Positions 41,018-49,898 of a stretch of 64,000 nucleotides of DNA are shown here, one piece after another. The stretch is taken from contig NZ_CP016162.1 of the NCBI RefSeq assembly GCF_001941865.1, forward strand, positions 186,001-250,000. The letters are read 5' to 3'. Under the pieces are notes generated by a model, which had not been told where the DNA came from, ran no database searches, and saw only the letters and a program-made list of their open reading frames with translations. The DNA comes from Pseudomonas alcaliphila JAB1. Its GTDB lineage: Bacteria > Pseudomonadota > Gammaproteobacteria > Pseudomonadales > Pseudomonadaceae. Both the position numbers and the translations under genes were made by a program. Every line of letters begins with the position of its first letter. The first letter of the stretch is position 1.

Positions 41018-44000
41018 ATGGTAAGCAAGACCAACGAACGGGCGCTGGAAGCCAGCATCGAGAAGTATCTGACGGGCACCTGCCTGGAAGAGTTGGCGGC
41101 TGTTCGCGAGGATGCCGCCGAGCAACCCTTCAGTGCCAACCATGGCTATCGCCTCGGGCGCGCCCAGGATTTCAATGCCCGCTACGCGGTCGATACCCGT
41201 GTGCTTTGGCAGTTTCTGCAGGACAGCCAGAGTGAAGCGCTGGATTGCCTCAAGCAGCGCTACAGCGATTGGGATTTGCGCATCCTGGAGCGTTTCGACC
41301 GCCTGGTGAGCAAGTACGGCGTGCTGCACCTGCTCAAGCGCGGCCTGGCCATCGACGATGTACACCTCGACCTGATGTACCCGGCGCCGCTGGCCAATAG
41401 CTCGCAACGAATCAAGCAGCAGTTCGCCGCCAATATCTTCAGCAGCACGCGCCAGGTGCGCTACTCCCTGAGCAATACGCTGGAAGAGCTGGATATGGTG
41501 CTCTTCATCAACGGCCTGCCCTTCGCCACCCTGGAACTGAAGAACCCCTGGACGGGACAGACAGCCCGCTATCACGGTCAGAGGCAGTACAAGCAGGAAC
41601 GTGACAGCAGCCAGCCGCTGCTGCAGTTTGGCCGCTGCCTGGTGCACATGACGGTGGATACCGACGAGGTCTATATGACCACCCGGCTGGCGGGCGCCGC
41701 GACCTTCTTCCTGCCGTTCAACAAGGGGCGCAACCACGGTGCCGGCAACCCACCGAACCCCGACGGGCATCGCAGCGCCTATCTGTGGCGGGAGATTTTC
41801 AGTCGCGAGAGCGTGGCCAACATCATTCAGCATTTCGTGCGTATGGATGGCAGTAGCAAGACACCGCTGGCCAAGCGCACGCTGTTCTTCCCGCGCTATC
41901 ACCAGCTCGATGTGGTGCGCCGCCTGGTGAAGCACGCCAGCGAGCAAGGTGTGGGGCAGCGTTATCTGATCCAGCATTCGGCGGGCTCGGGGAAGTCCAA
42001 CTCGATTACCTGGGCGGCTTATCAGTTGATCGAAACCTACCCGGCCTCACTGGCGGTTGCTGGCGCGCGGGCGTTGAGCGAGCCGTTGTTCGACTCGGTG
42101 ATCGTGGTGACTGACCGCCGCCTGCTGGACAAGCAGTTGCGCGAGAACATCCGCGAGTTCTCCGAGGTGAAGAACATCGTCGCACCGGCGCTGAAGTCCG
42201 CCGATCTCAAGCAGGCCTTGGAGCAGGGCAAGCGCATCATCATCACCACCATCCAGAAGTTCCCGGTGATCGTCGATGGCATCGACGACATGGCGGGCAA
42301 GCGCTTCGCCGTGATCATCGACGAGGCGCACAGCTCGCAGGATGGCAGCGCCCACGGAACGATGAACCGGGTGATGGGTGGCGCCGAGCTGGATGACACG
42401 CAGGAGAAGATCCTCAGCGCCATCAAGAAAAGCAAGATGCGTGGCAATGCCTCCTACTTCGCCTTCACCGCCACGCCTAAGAACAGCACGCTGGAGAAGT
42501 TCGGCGAGCGGCAGGCCGGTGGCCGCTTCGAGCCCTTCCACCTGTATTCGATGAAGCAGGCCATCGAGGAGGGCTTCATTCTCGACGTGTTGGCCAACTA
42601 CACGACCTATCGCAGCTATTACGAGATCAAGAAATCTATTCAGGACAACCCGCTGTTCGACAAGCTGAAGGCGCAAAAGAAGCTGCGTGCCTATGTCGAG
42701 CGCGACCAGCAGACCATCGATGCCAAGGCAGAGATCATGCTGGAGCACTTCATCGATCAGGTCGTCACGCCGAAGAAGCTCAAGGGCCAGGCCAAGGGCA
42801 TGGTCATCACCCAGAACATCGAGGCTGCCGTCCGTTACCACAAGGCCATCAGCCGCCTGCTGGCGGAGCGCGACAAGCCGTTCAAGGCGCTGATTGCTTT
42901 TTCCGGGGAGAAGCTGGTCGATGGTATTGAGTACAGCGAAGCGCAGATCAATGGCTTTCCCGAAGCCGATACGCGGGATCACTTCGATACCGAGCAATAC
43001 CGCCTGCTGGTGGTGGCCAACAAATACCTGACCGGCTTCGACCAGCCCAAGCTGTGTGCCATGTACGTGGACAAAAAGCTGCAGGACGTCCTAGCCGTAC
43101 AGGCGCTGTCGCGCCTCAATCGCTCGGCGCCCAAATGGGGTAAGAAAACCGAGGATCTGTTCGTGCTCGACTTCTTCAATGAAGTGGACGCCATCAAGCA
43201 ATCCTTCGATCCGTTCTACACCGCAACCAGCCTGTCGCGCGCGACGGACATCAACGTGTTGCACGAGCTCAAGGATCAGCTTGACGAGGTGGGTGTGTAT
43301 GAATGGCCCGAGGTGGAAGCGTTCGCCAGGCAATACTTCGACAATGTCGAGGCGGGCCAGCTAGGTGTGTTGATCGATGTAGCCGTCGAACGCTTCGATC
43401 ATGAGCTGGCGTTGGAGGAAGAGGCCAAGATCGACTTCAAGATCAAGGCCAAGCAGTTCGTGAAGATCTATGGCCAGATGGCTTCGATCATGCCCTATGA
43501 GATCGTTGCCTGGGAAAAGCTGTTCTGGTTCCTCAAGTTCCTGATCCCCAAGCTCAAGGTGCAGGACAAGGACGCCGATGAGATCGATGCCCTGCTCAAC
43601 TCTGTCGATTTGGCGTCCTACGGGCTGGAGCGGGTCAAGCTCAACCACCAGATCGTGCTGGATGAGGCGGATACCGAACTGGATCCGGCGAACCCTAACC
43701 CGCGTGGGATTCATGGTGGTGATGAGGACAAGGATCCGCTGGATGAGATCATCCACACCTTCAACGAGCGCTGGTTCCAGGGTTGGGGTGTGACCACCGA
43801 GGAAAAGCGGGTGAAATTTCTCAGCATCCTCAAGGGCATTCAGGAACACCCGGACTTCGAGGCCAAGTACCAGCAGAGCCATGACAACGACCACAAGAAT
43901 CTGGCGTTCGAGAAAATTTTCGATGAGGTGATGTTGATGCGTCGCCGCCAGGACTTGGAGCTGTATCGACTGGTGGCTAGCGATGCGGCCGTCCGGTCTA

Positions 44001-44035
44001 CGCTGCAACAAGGTTTGCGCGGGCTTTTGGGATAG
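41018..44035 (+). CDS. hsdR: Type I restriction enzyme motor/nuclease subunit HsdR
   Basis: A 1005-residue restriction subunit. The N-terminal nuclease domain has D159, E173 and K175 in [17 protein letters not shown], a full PD-(D/E)xK set. The SF2 helicase core has Walker [11 protein letters not shown] near residues 320-328, DEAH box [11 protein letters not shown] near residue 435, [13 protein letters not shown] and later [21 protein letters not shown] helical C-terminus binds HsdM/S. AAGGA lies seven bases before the ATG used. All catalytic residues are present, so the system looks active. Unlike hsdM and hsdS, the gene is separated by a large repeat-rich gap and so probably has its own promoter. 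Confidence 0.96.
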   Translation: MVSKTNERALEASIEKYLTGTCLEELAAVREDAAEQPFSANHGYRLGRAQDFNARYAVDTRVLWQFLQDSQSEALDCLKQRYSDWDLRILERFDRLVSKYGVLHLLKRGLAIDDVHLDLMYPAPLANSSQRIKQQFAANIFSSTRQVRYSLSNTLEELDMVLFINGLPFATLELKNPWTGQTARYHGQRQYKQERDSSQPLLQFGRCLVHMTVDTDEVYMTTRLAGAATFFLPFNKGRNHGAGNPPNPDGHRSAYLWREIFSRESVANIIQHFVRMDGSSKTPLAKRTLFFPRYHQLDVVRRLVKHASEQGVGQRYLIQHSAGSGKSNSITWAAYQLIETYPASLAVAGARALSEPLFDSVIVVTDRRLLDKQLRENIREFSEVKNIVAPALKSADLKQALEQGKRIIITTIQKFPVIVDGIDDMAGKRFAVIIDEAHSSQDGSAHGTMNRVMGGAELDDTQEKILSAIKKSKMRGNASYFAFTATPKNSTLEKFGERQAGGRFEPFHLYSMKQAIEEGFILDVLANYTTYRSYYEIKKSIQDNPLFDKLKAQKKLRAYVERDQQTIDAKAEIMLEHFIDQVVTPKKLKGQAKGMVITQNIEAAVRYHKAISRLLAERDKPFKALIAFSGEKLVDGIEYSEAQINGFPEADTRDHFDTEQYRLLVVANKYLTGFDQPKLCAMYVDKKLQDVLAVQALSRLNRSAPKWGKKTEDLFVLDFFNEVDAIKQSFDPFYTATSLSRATDINVLHELKDQLDEVGVYEWPEVEAFARQYFDNVEAGQLGVLIDVAVERFDHELALEEEAKIDFKIKAKQFVKIYGQMASIMPYEIVAWEKLFWFLKFLIPKLKVQDKDADEIDALLNSVDLASYGLERVKLNHQIVLDEADTELDPANPNPRGIHGGDEDKDPLDEIIHTFNERWFQGWGVTTEEKRVKFLSILKGIQEHPDFEAKYQQSHDNDHKNLAFEKIFDEVMLMRRRQDLELYRLVASDAAVRSTLQQGLRGLLG

Positions 44036-44044
44036 AGGGCGCAA

Positions 44045-44083
44045 ACAAAAAGGCCCCAAGTTTTCACTTGGGGCCTTTTGTTA
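44045..44083. terminator. Bidirectional terminator between hsdR and tRNA-Arg
   Basis: AAAAGGCCCCAAG and CTTGGGGCCTTTT form a 13-base stem with a short TTTTCA loop, with A and T runs on each side. It can end the hsdR message and the tRNA transcript coming from the other side. Confidence 0.88.
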
Positions 44084-44085
44084 TC

Positions 44086-44162
44086 TGGCGCACTCGGCGG
44101 GATTCGAACCCACGACCCCTGCCTTCGGAGGGCAGTACTCTATCCAGCTGAGCTACGAGTGC
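44086..44162 (-). tRNA. tRNA-Arg (anticodon CCG)
   Basis: On the minus strand a 77-base cloverleaf is seen: acceptor GCACTCG paired with CGAGTGC, encoded CCA end, D arm GCTCAGCTGGATAGAGC-like, anticodon stem CTGCC/GGCAG around CTCCGAA (anticodon CCG, reading CGG), and T loop GTTCGAATC. tRNA-Arg genes are common landing sites for mobile islands; the restriction island abuts its 3' end. Confidence 0.95.
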
Positions 44163-44509
44163 GTTGCGGGGCGCAATCATACGCATCTCGGCGGTTAGCG
44201 TCCATTCTGCATGAGTGTGCATTATTCAGAACGGACTTTACACTTTTGGGCCGCCTGAACCTTAGTTTCAGAAGTTTTTGCCATTATTTTATGGATTTTG
44301 CTTGGTCGCCTATTGCCCTTTACCCCTGCCGATCCTAGGATTCGTTTGAGATTTCAAACGGCGTGTTCGGTCATTCTGAACCCTCGCACGTTCAACGGCT
44401 CTGAATCCATTACCAGGTCCCGCACGGCTCCTTTTCGGCCTTGCGGGCTCTGCCCGTGACTCCAACGACTTACGCCGACGCCCGGGCGCCGGAACTGAAG
44501 GAGACTGCC
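44163..44509. other. Promoter region between tRNA-Arg and gabD
   Basis: No gene is seen in this 347-base stretch, which carries promoters of both divergent genes. A CGTTTGA-GATT-TCAAACG palindrome lies at 44343-44360. An open frame continues from 44441 into gabD, but the conserved protein starts only at the ATG preceded by AAGGAG. Confidence 0.5.
44343..44360. promoter_or_regulatory. Palindrome upstream of gabD
   Basis: CGTTTGA and TCAAACG are perfect arms around GATT, about 150 bases before gabD. The regulator is unknown; GABA-responsive control is a possibility. Confidence 0.4.
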
Positions 44510-45961
44510 ATGCAACTGAAAGACCCCCAGCTGCTGCGCCAACAGGCTTATATCGATGGCCAGTGGTTGGACGCCGACAGCGGTCAGACCATTGCCGTGA
44601 ACAACCCGGCGACCGGCGAGATCATCGGCCATGTTCCGAAAATGGGCCGTGCTGAAACCCGCCGCGCCATCGAGGCTGCCGAGAAGGCGCTGCCGGCCTG
44701 GCGTGCGCTGACTGCCAAGGAGCGTGCGAACAAGCTGCGTCGCTGGTTCGAGCTGCTGATGGAAAATCAGGACGACCTCGGTCGCCTGATGACCCTGGAG
44801 CAGGGCAAGCCGCTGGCCGAAGCCAAGGGCGAGATTGCCTACGCCGCCTCCTTTATCGAGTGGTTCGCCGAGGAAGCCAAGCGCGTCTACGGTGACGTGA
44901 TCCCCGGCCACCAGCCGGACAAGCGCCTGATCGTGATCAAGCAGCCGATCGGCGTCACCGCGGCCATCACCCCGTGGAACTTCCCTGCCGCGATGATCAC
45001 CCGCAAGGCAGGCCCAGCGCTGGCCGCTGGTTGCACCATGGTCATCAAGCCGGCCTCGCAAACCCCGTTCTCCGCCCTGGCCCTGCTCGAGCTGGCCGAG
45101 CGCGCCGGTATCCCCAAAGGTGTGCTGAGCGTGGTCACCGGTAGCGCTGGTGAAGTGGGTGGCGAGCTGACCAGCAACCCGGTCGTGCGCAAGCTGTCCT
45201 TCACTGGCTCGACCGAAATCGGCCGCCAACTGATGGCCGAATGCGCCCAGGACATCAAGAAGGTGTCGCTGGAGCTGGGCGGCAACGCGCCGTTCATCGT
45301 CTTCGATGACGCCGACCTGGACGCTGCCGTCGAAGGCGCGCTGATCTCCAAGTACCGCAACAACGGCCAGACCTGCGTCTGCGCCAACCGTATCTACGTG
45401 CAGGACGGTGTCTACGATGCCTTCGCCGAGAAGCTGATCGCGGCAGTGAGCAAGCTGAAGATCGGCAATGGTCTGGAAGATGGCACCACCACCGGTCCGC
45501 TGATCGACGAGAAGGCCGTGGCCAAGGTGCAGGAGCACATCGAGGACGCCGTGGGCAAAGGCGCCAAGCTGGCCCTGGGCGGCAAGCCGCACGCCCTGGG
45601 TGGCACCTTCTTTGAACCGACCATTCTGCTCGACGTACCGAAAACCGCCGCCGTTGCTAAAGAAGAGACCTTCGGCCCGCTGGCGCCGCTGTTCCGCTTC
45701 AAGGACGAGGCCGAAGTGGTCGCCATGGCCAACGATACAGAGTTCGGCCTGGCTTCCTACTTCTATGCCCGCGACCTGGGCCGCGTGTTCCGCGTGGCCG
45801 AAGCGCTGGAGTACGGCATGGTGGGTATCAACACCGGCCTGATCTCCAACGAAGTCGCGCCGTTCGGCGGCGTGAAGGCGTCCGGCCTGGGCCGTGAAGG
45901 CTCCAAGTACGGCATCGAGGACTACCTCGAGATCAAGTACATGTGCCTCGGTGGAATCTGA
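44510..45961 (+). CDS. gabD: Succinate-semialdehyde dehydrogenase (NADP+)
   Basis: A 483-residue aldehyde dehydrogenase, the exact GabD length. Catalytic cysteine C289 sits in NNGQTCVCANR, the base Glu in SLELGGNAPFIVFDDADLDA, and the NAD(P) loop in FTGSTEIGRQLMAEC. YGDVIPGHQPDKRLIVIKQP and MVGINTGLISNEVAPFGGVK are GabD hallmarks. It oxidises succinate semialdehyde, formed by GabT, to succinate. AAGGAG precedes the ATG. The gene precedes gabT with 157 bases between. Confidence 0.96.
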   Translation: MQLKDPQLLRQQAYIDGQWLDADSGQTIAVNNPATGEIIGHVPKMGRAETRRAIEAAEKALPAWRALTAKERANKLRRWFELLMENQDDLGRLMTLEQGKPLAEAKGEIAYAASFIEWFAEEAKRVYGDVIPGHQPDKRLIVIKQPIGVTAAITPWNFPAAMITRKAGPALAAGCTMVIKPASQTPFSALALLELAERAGIPKGVLSVVTGSAGEVGGELTSNPVVRKLSFTGSTEIGRQLMAECAQDIKKVSLELGGNAPFIVFDDADLDAAVEGALISKYRNNGQTCVCANRIYVQDGVYDAFAEKLIAAVSKLKIGNGLEDGTTTGPLIDEKAVAKVQEHIEDAVGKGAKLALGGKPHALGGTFFEPTILLDVPKTAAVAKEETFGPLAPLFRFKDEAEVVAMANDTEFGLASYFYARDLGRVFRVAEALEYGMVGINTGLISNEVAPFGGVKASGLGREGSKYGIEDYLEIKYMCLGGI

Positions 45962-46118
45962 TTCGGAAATCCGCTGATTTCCAAGGCGGGGCAAGGTGCG
46001 AAAGAGCGTGCGGCGCCCCGGTTGTAAGTCGTAACCCTATTGAGTCCCTCGCGGGCTCGGTTCAGTCGATCATCGCATGCTGAGCCGACCTCCCGCCGGG
46101 GATGACCATGAGGACACC

Positions 46119-47399
46119 ATGAGCAAGACCAACGAATCCCTGCTGCAACGCCGTGCCGCCGCTGTTCCGCGCGGTGTTGGCCAGATCCACCCGATCGTCG
46201 CCGAGCGCGCCGAGAACGCCACTGTGTGGGACGTCGAAGGCCGCGAGTACATCGACTTCGCCGGCGGTATCGCTGTGCTGAACACCGGCCACCTGCATCC
46301 GAAGGTGATCGCCGCTGTTCAGGAGCAACTGACCAAGCTGACCCACACCTGCTTCCAGGTGCTGGCGTACGAGCCCTACATCGAGCTCTGTGAGGAGATC
46401 GCCAAGCGCGTACCGGGCGACTTCGCCAAGAAAACCCTGCTGGTCACCTCCGGCTCCGAAGCCGTCGAGAACGCCGTGAAGATCGCCCGTGCCGCCACCG
46501 GCCGTGCTGGCGTTATCGCCTTCACCGGCGCCTACCACGGCCGCACCATGATGACCCTGTCGCTGACCGGCAAGGTCGTGCCGTACTCCGCCGGCATGGG
46601 CCTGATGCCTGCTGGCGTGTACCGCGCCCAGGCGCCTTGCCCGCTGCATGGCGTGAGTGAGGACGAGTCCATCGCCAGCATTGAGCGCGTGTTCAAGAAC
46701 GACGCACAGCCGCAGGACATTGCCGCGATCATCATCGAGCCGGTGCAGGGCGAGGGTGGTTTCTACGTCAACTCCCCAGCCTTCATGCAGCGCCTGCGTG
46801 CCCTGTGCGACCAGCACGGCATCCTGCTGATCGCTGACGAAGTACAGACCGGCGCAGGCCGTACCGGCACCTTCTTCGCCACCGAGCAACTGGGCGTAGT
46901 GCCCGACCTGACCACCTTCGCCAAGTCCGTTGGCGGTGGCTTCCCGATCTCCGGCGTGTGCGGCAAGGCCGAGATCATGGACAAGATCGCTCCCGGTGGC
47001 CTGGGCGGCACCTACGCCGGCAGCCCGATCGCCTGCGCTGCGGCCCTGGCCGTACTCAAGGTGTTCGACGAAGAGAAGCTGCTGGATCGCTCCAACGCCG
47101 TTGGCGAGAAGCTCAAGGCGGGCCTCAAGACCATCGCCGAGAAGCACAAGGTGATCGGTGATGTGCGCGGCCTGGGTTCGATGGTCGCCATCGAGCTGTT
47201 CGAAGGCGGTGACCACAGCAAGCCGGCTGCCGAACTGGTCGGCAAGATCGTTGCCCGCGCGCGCGACAAGGGCCTGATCCTGCTGTCGTGCGGTACCTAC
47301 TACAACGTCATCCGTTTCCTGATGCCCGTCACCATCCCTGACGCGCAATTGGAAAAAGGCATCGCCATCGTTGCCGAGTGCTTCGACGAACTGGCCTGA
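46119..47399 (+). CDS. gabT: 4-aminobutyrate aminotransferase
   Basis: A 426-residue class III PLP aminotransferase, the GabT length. The PLP lysine lies near residue 269 in TTFAKSVGGGFPISGVCGK, the aspartate in LLIADEVQTGAGRTGTFFA, and the family signature LPGGLGGTYAGSP-like in APGGLGGTYAGSPIACAAA. It converts GABA and 2-oxoglutarate to succinate semialdehyde and glutamate. AGGA precedes the chosen ATG. With gabD upstream, and puuB and pauC about 3-9 kb downstream, it completes putrescine use. Confidence 0.96.
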   Translation: MSKTNESLLQRRAAAVPRGVGQIHPIVAERAENATVWDVEGREYIDFAGGIAVLNTGHLHPKVIAAVQEQLTKLTHTCFQVLAYEPYIELCEEIAKRVPGDFAKKTLLVTSGSEAVENAVKIARAATGRAGVIAFTGAYHGRTMMTLSLTGKVVPYSAGMGLMPAGVYRAQAPCPLHGVSEDESIASIERVFKNDAQPQDIAAIIIEPVQGEGGFYVNSPAFMQRLRALCDQHGILLIADEVQTGAGRTGTFFATEQLGVVPDLTTFAKSVGGGFPISGVCGKAEIMDKIAPGGLGGTYAGSPIACAAALAVLKVFDEEKLLDRSNAVGEKLKAGLKTIAEKHKVIGDVRGLGSMVAIELFEGGDHSKPAAELVGKIVARARDKGLILLSCGTYYNVIRFLMPVTIPDAQLEKGIAIVAECFDELA

Positions 47400-47432
47400 G
47401 CCGTAAGTTGAGCACGCGCCTGCGTGCTCATC

Positions 47433-47462
47433 AAAAGACCCGCCTTGTGCGGGTCTTTTTTT
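47433..47462 (+). terminator. Rho-independent terminator of gabDT
   Basis: AAAAGACCCGC-CTTGT-GCGGGTCTTTTTT with a T run. A second hairpin (TGAGCACGC/GCGTGCTCA) stands just before it. Confidence 0.9.
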
Positions 47463-47488
47463 GCCTTGGATTCTCTATCTGGTTGACG

Positions 47489-47510
47489 AGGTAAAGTGAT
47501 CGTTTTACCT
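47489..47510. promoter_or_regulatory. Putative autoregulatory operator of the TetR gene
   Basis: AGGTAAA and TTTACCT arms sit symmetrically around a central GATC in a 22-base near-palindrome ending eight bases before the TetR ATG. Its size and place are typical of TetR operators. Confidence 0.6.
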
Positions 47511-47518
47511 TGGCCTAC

Positions 47519-48046
47519 ATGAATATAGATACCAAACTCATCTCAGCCGCCGAAAATCTGTTCGACTGTCACGGCTTCAGCGCAACCGGCATGGATCGAC
47601 TGGCCCAGGCCGCAGGGATGTCCAGCCGGACGTTGTACAAGCATGCCGGCAGCAAGAACGAGCTGATTGCCGCGGTGCTGATGACCCGTGGGCAGCGTTT
47701 CTTGCAGCGCCTTGAGGTCGACAGTGTCGAGGCGTTGTTCGATGCCTTGGCCGGCTGGATGAGTGAAGAGGGCGCGCGCGGTTGCCTGTTCCTGCGTGCC
47801 CAGGGCGAGCTCGGCAGCGCGGTATCGGAAGTCACCGAGGCGGTGCTCGCCTACAAGGCTCGATTCGCTGAGACGGTTGCACAGATTCTCACGCGTCAGC
47901 TCGGAGCGAACGCCAATGCCGAGCTGGTTGATCAGGTCGTCATCCTCATCGAGGGGGCGACGGCTGCAGCCAGCTACCGTGGCCTGGATGCCGTCGCCAG
48001 CGCACGCAAGGCCGCGAGCCTGCTGGTCGAGCGAGCGCGGCAATGA
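47519..48046 (+). CDS. TetR-family repressor
   Basis: A 175-residue regulator. The N-terminal helix-turn-helix covers residues 5-50 (ISAAENLFDCHGFSATGMDR, AAGMSSRTLYKHAGSKNELI), and the rest is the helical ligand domain. A TTG three codons earlier is possible, but it lies in the palindromic operator. The gene overlaps the MFS gene by four bases (ATGA), so it probably regulates that transporter. Confidence 0.9.
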   Translation: MNIDTKLISAAENLFDCHGFSATGMDRLAQAAGMSSRTLYKHAGSKNELIAAVLMTRGQRFLQRLEVDSVEALFDALAGWMSEEGARGCLFLRAQGELGSAVSEVTEAVLAYKARFAETVAQILTRQLGANANAELVDQVVILIEGATAAASYRGLDAVASARKAASLLVERARQ

Positions 48047-49212
48047 CCCGCGGCTTTTCTCTCGGTGCCACCGGCTTTGGACTGATCGCCATCTGCTATG
48101 GTTTTGCGCGTTTCGCGTTCGGCCTGTTCCTGCCACAGATCGAGGCTGACCTCGTGTTGCCGGATGCCGTTGGCGGCCTGATCGCCGGTGGCTCCTTTCT
48201 CGGCTACTGCCTAGCCATTGTCCTGGCCGCACAATTGACCGAGCGTATTGGCGCTCGTGCTGTTGCGCTGTGCGCGGCGCTGGTTGCCGCCTTGGGCATG
48301 CTGGGTATAGCGCTGGCACCCACGGCTGCTTGGCTGGCCGGTGCAGTGTTGCTAGCGGGGATGAGTACCGGCTTGGCTTCCCCACCCATGGCCGCAGCGG
48401 TGGCGGCAGTGGTAGAGCCGCGACGACAGGACGCCACCAATACCCTGATCAATGCCGGTACCAGTGCCGGAGTTATCCTCTGCGGCCCTGTCGCGCTGCT
48501 GCTCGGTGCTGAGTGGCGCCTGGCCTATGCCGTGTTCGCCTGCTCGGCCCTCGCTCTGGCGCTGTTTGCGTACTTCTGCGTACCTGATACCGCACGCTCG
48601 CAGGCGCCTGTCACCAGGGGCGGGCCGCGGTTCAGCATCACGCTGAAGCGCCTCGTCGTCGCTTCGTGACTGATGGGCGCGGCCAGCACGGCGCTGTGGT
48701 CGTTCGGCAGTCAGATCGTCGCGCAGCGCCTGAGTTGGGGGAGCGCGGGCTCTGGTCTGCTCTGGGTGGTGATCGGCGCTGCTGGCATCGCTGGCGCAGG
48801 TGCCGGCAGTCTGATCGCTCGGCTAGGCGTGGACTGGGCGAATCGACTGTGTCTTGGCGCATTGGCGGTCGCCATCGTCCTGGTCGGCATGGGCAACGTG
48901 CCCGCTTCGGCACTGCTCGGCGGTGCGTTGTTCGGCGCGGCCTATATCACCCTGAGTGGCATCTATCTGGTCTGGGGTGTGGCGGCGCTTCCCGAGCGAC
49001 CTGCGACCGGGCTCACCGTTGCCTTTCTCGGCATCGCCATCGGTCAGACGCTGGGGGCGCCAGTCTTCGGTTTGCTGGTGAGCAGGCTGAGCATGGATCA
49101 CGCCGTGTGCCTGTTCGCGCTGTTGGCACTGGCTGCCGGGGCGATGCGCTCGACCGTCGCCGAAACTGTGCGCTCAAGCCCTATCGGCTGTGCAGAAAAA
49201 GGCCCGCATTAG
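48043..49212 (+). pseudogene. MFS transporter (YbfB/YjiJ type) interrupted by one in-frame TGA
   Basis: The frame encodes a 12-helix major-facilitator transporter of about 389 residues: MTRGFSLGATGFGLIAICYG, FGLFLPQIEADLVLP, RIGARAVALCAALVAALGML, then GPRFSITLKRLVVAS. It is broken by TGA at 48667-48669, after codon 208, and continues in the same frame at once with LMGAASTALWSFGSQIVAQR to its natural end. No frameshift or missing segment is seen, so a single substitution (TGG or CGA to TGA) is enough. The product is probably two halves or none, unless the stop is read through. It overlaps the TetR gene and would be its target. Confidence 0.8.
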
Positions 49213-49217
49213 CGGGC
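49195..49217 (-). terminator. Terminator of the cupin gene
   Basis: GGCCCGC-ATTA-GCGGGCC hairpin. On the minus strand it is followed by a run of five T. It overlaps the last codons of the MFS gene on the other strand. Confidence 0.7.
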
Positions 49218-49285
49218 CAAAGGGTGACAAGCAACAACAGGATTCGGGGTGGCTGGAACCTGCCAGGCAGGTTCCAGTCAGGTGC

Positions 49286-49645
49286 TTACTTGGCTTCGAA
49301 GATCACGTAGACCTTGCGGCAGGCTTCGAGCACTTCCCAGGTGCCGGAAAAGCCGGCAGGAATCACGAAACGGTCGCCGGCGCGTACGGTCTTGGCGTTG
49401 CCGTCGGCGTCACGCAGCACGGACACGCCCTGGAGAATCTCGCAGTACTCGTGCTCGGTGTAGCTCACCGTCCACTGACCCGCGGCGCCTTCCCAGATGC
49501 CGGTGCTGAACTGGCCGCACGGGCTGCTGTAGTGGTTGCGCACGCTTTGCTCCGGATCGCCCTTGAGCACTTTTTCCGGCGCTGGGCGATAGTGTTCGGC
49601 GGCCGTGCCGGCCTGGGCGAAGTCGACGATCTGTTCGATGTTCAT
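49286..49645 (-). CDS. Cupin-domain protein (DUF861/cupin_3)
   Basis: A 119-residue single-domain cupin. Motif 1 region is FSTGIWEGAAGQWTVSYTEH followed by EYCEILQGVSVLRDADG, and motif 2 is VRAGDRFVIPAGFSGTWEVL. This group (COG3450) lacks some metal-binding histidines and its role is unknown; it often neighbours aldehyde dehydrogenases. The gene is divergent from pauC with about 250 bases between, so co-regulation in polyamine use is likely. Confidence 0.88.
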   Translation of the reverse strand: MNIEQIVDFAQAGTAAEHYRPAPEKVLKGDPEQSVRNHYSSPCGQFSTGIWEGAAGQWTVSYTEHEYCEILQGVSVLRDADGNAKTVRAGDRFVIPAGFSGTWEVLEACRKVYVIFEAK

Positions 49646-49720
49646 CTGGCTGTTCCATGGTTTCGGTGGCGGCAACCGCGCGACCAGAGGGCCTTTGCGG
49701 GAAAGTCGTGGCAGCAGTCT

Positions 49721-49740
49721 ATGTTTTAAAAAACGAACAT
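49721..49740. promoter_or_regulatory. AT-rich palindrome in the cupin/pauC promoter
   Basis: ATGTT and AACAT arms flank a TTTAAAAAACG core. The AACGAACAT end recalls PuuR-type operators. PauR (encoded at 60.9 kb) is a candidate binder; this is weak. Confidence 0.3.
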
Positions 49741-49898
49741 GACAAGGGCTTTTTCCGGTCCGTGTCAAAAATATTGAAAAGCCACAGCCCTCTGGTTTAG
49801 TGTGTCAGACAGGATTTGGCCAGCGATCTGGCCTTGCAGAATTATTGACAGTGCGCGCCCTCGCGGACGCCGCTTCCACCCATTGAGAGGATGCCGGA

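Noticed and set aside
44354..45994. A 546-residue open frame antisense to gabD
   Set aside because: Same reasons: no motif and no ribosome site, fully opposite a secure gene.
48667..48669. Selenocysteine or other programmed recoding at the MFS TGA
   Set aside because: No selenocysteine-type hairpin directly follows, and the family has no cysteine at this place; a simple nonsense mutation is more likely.
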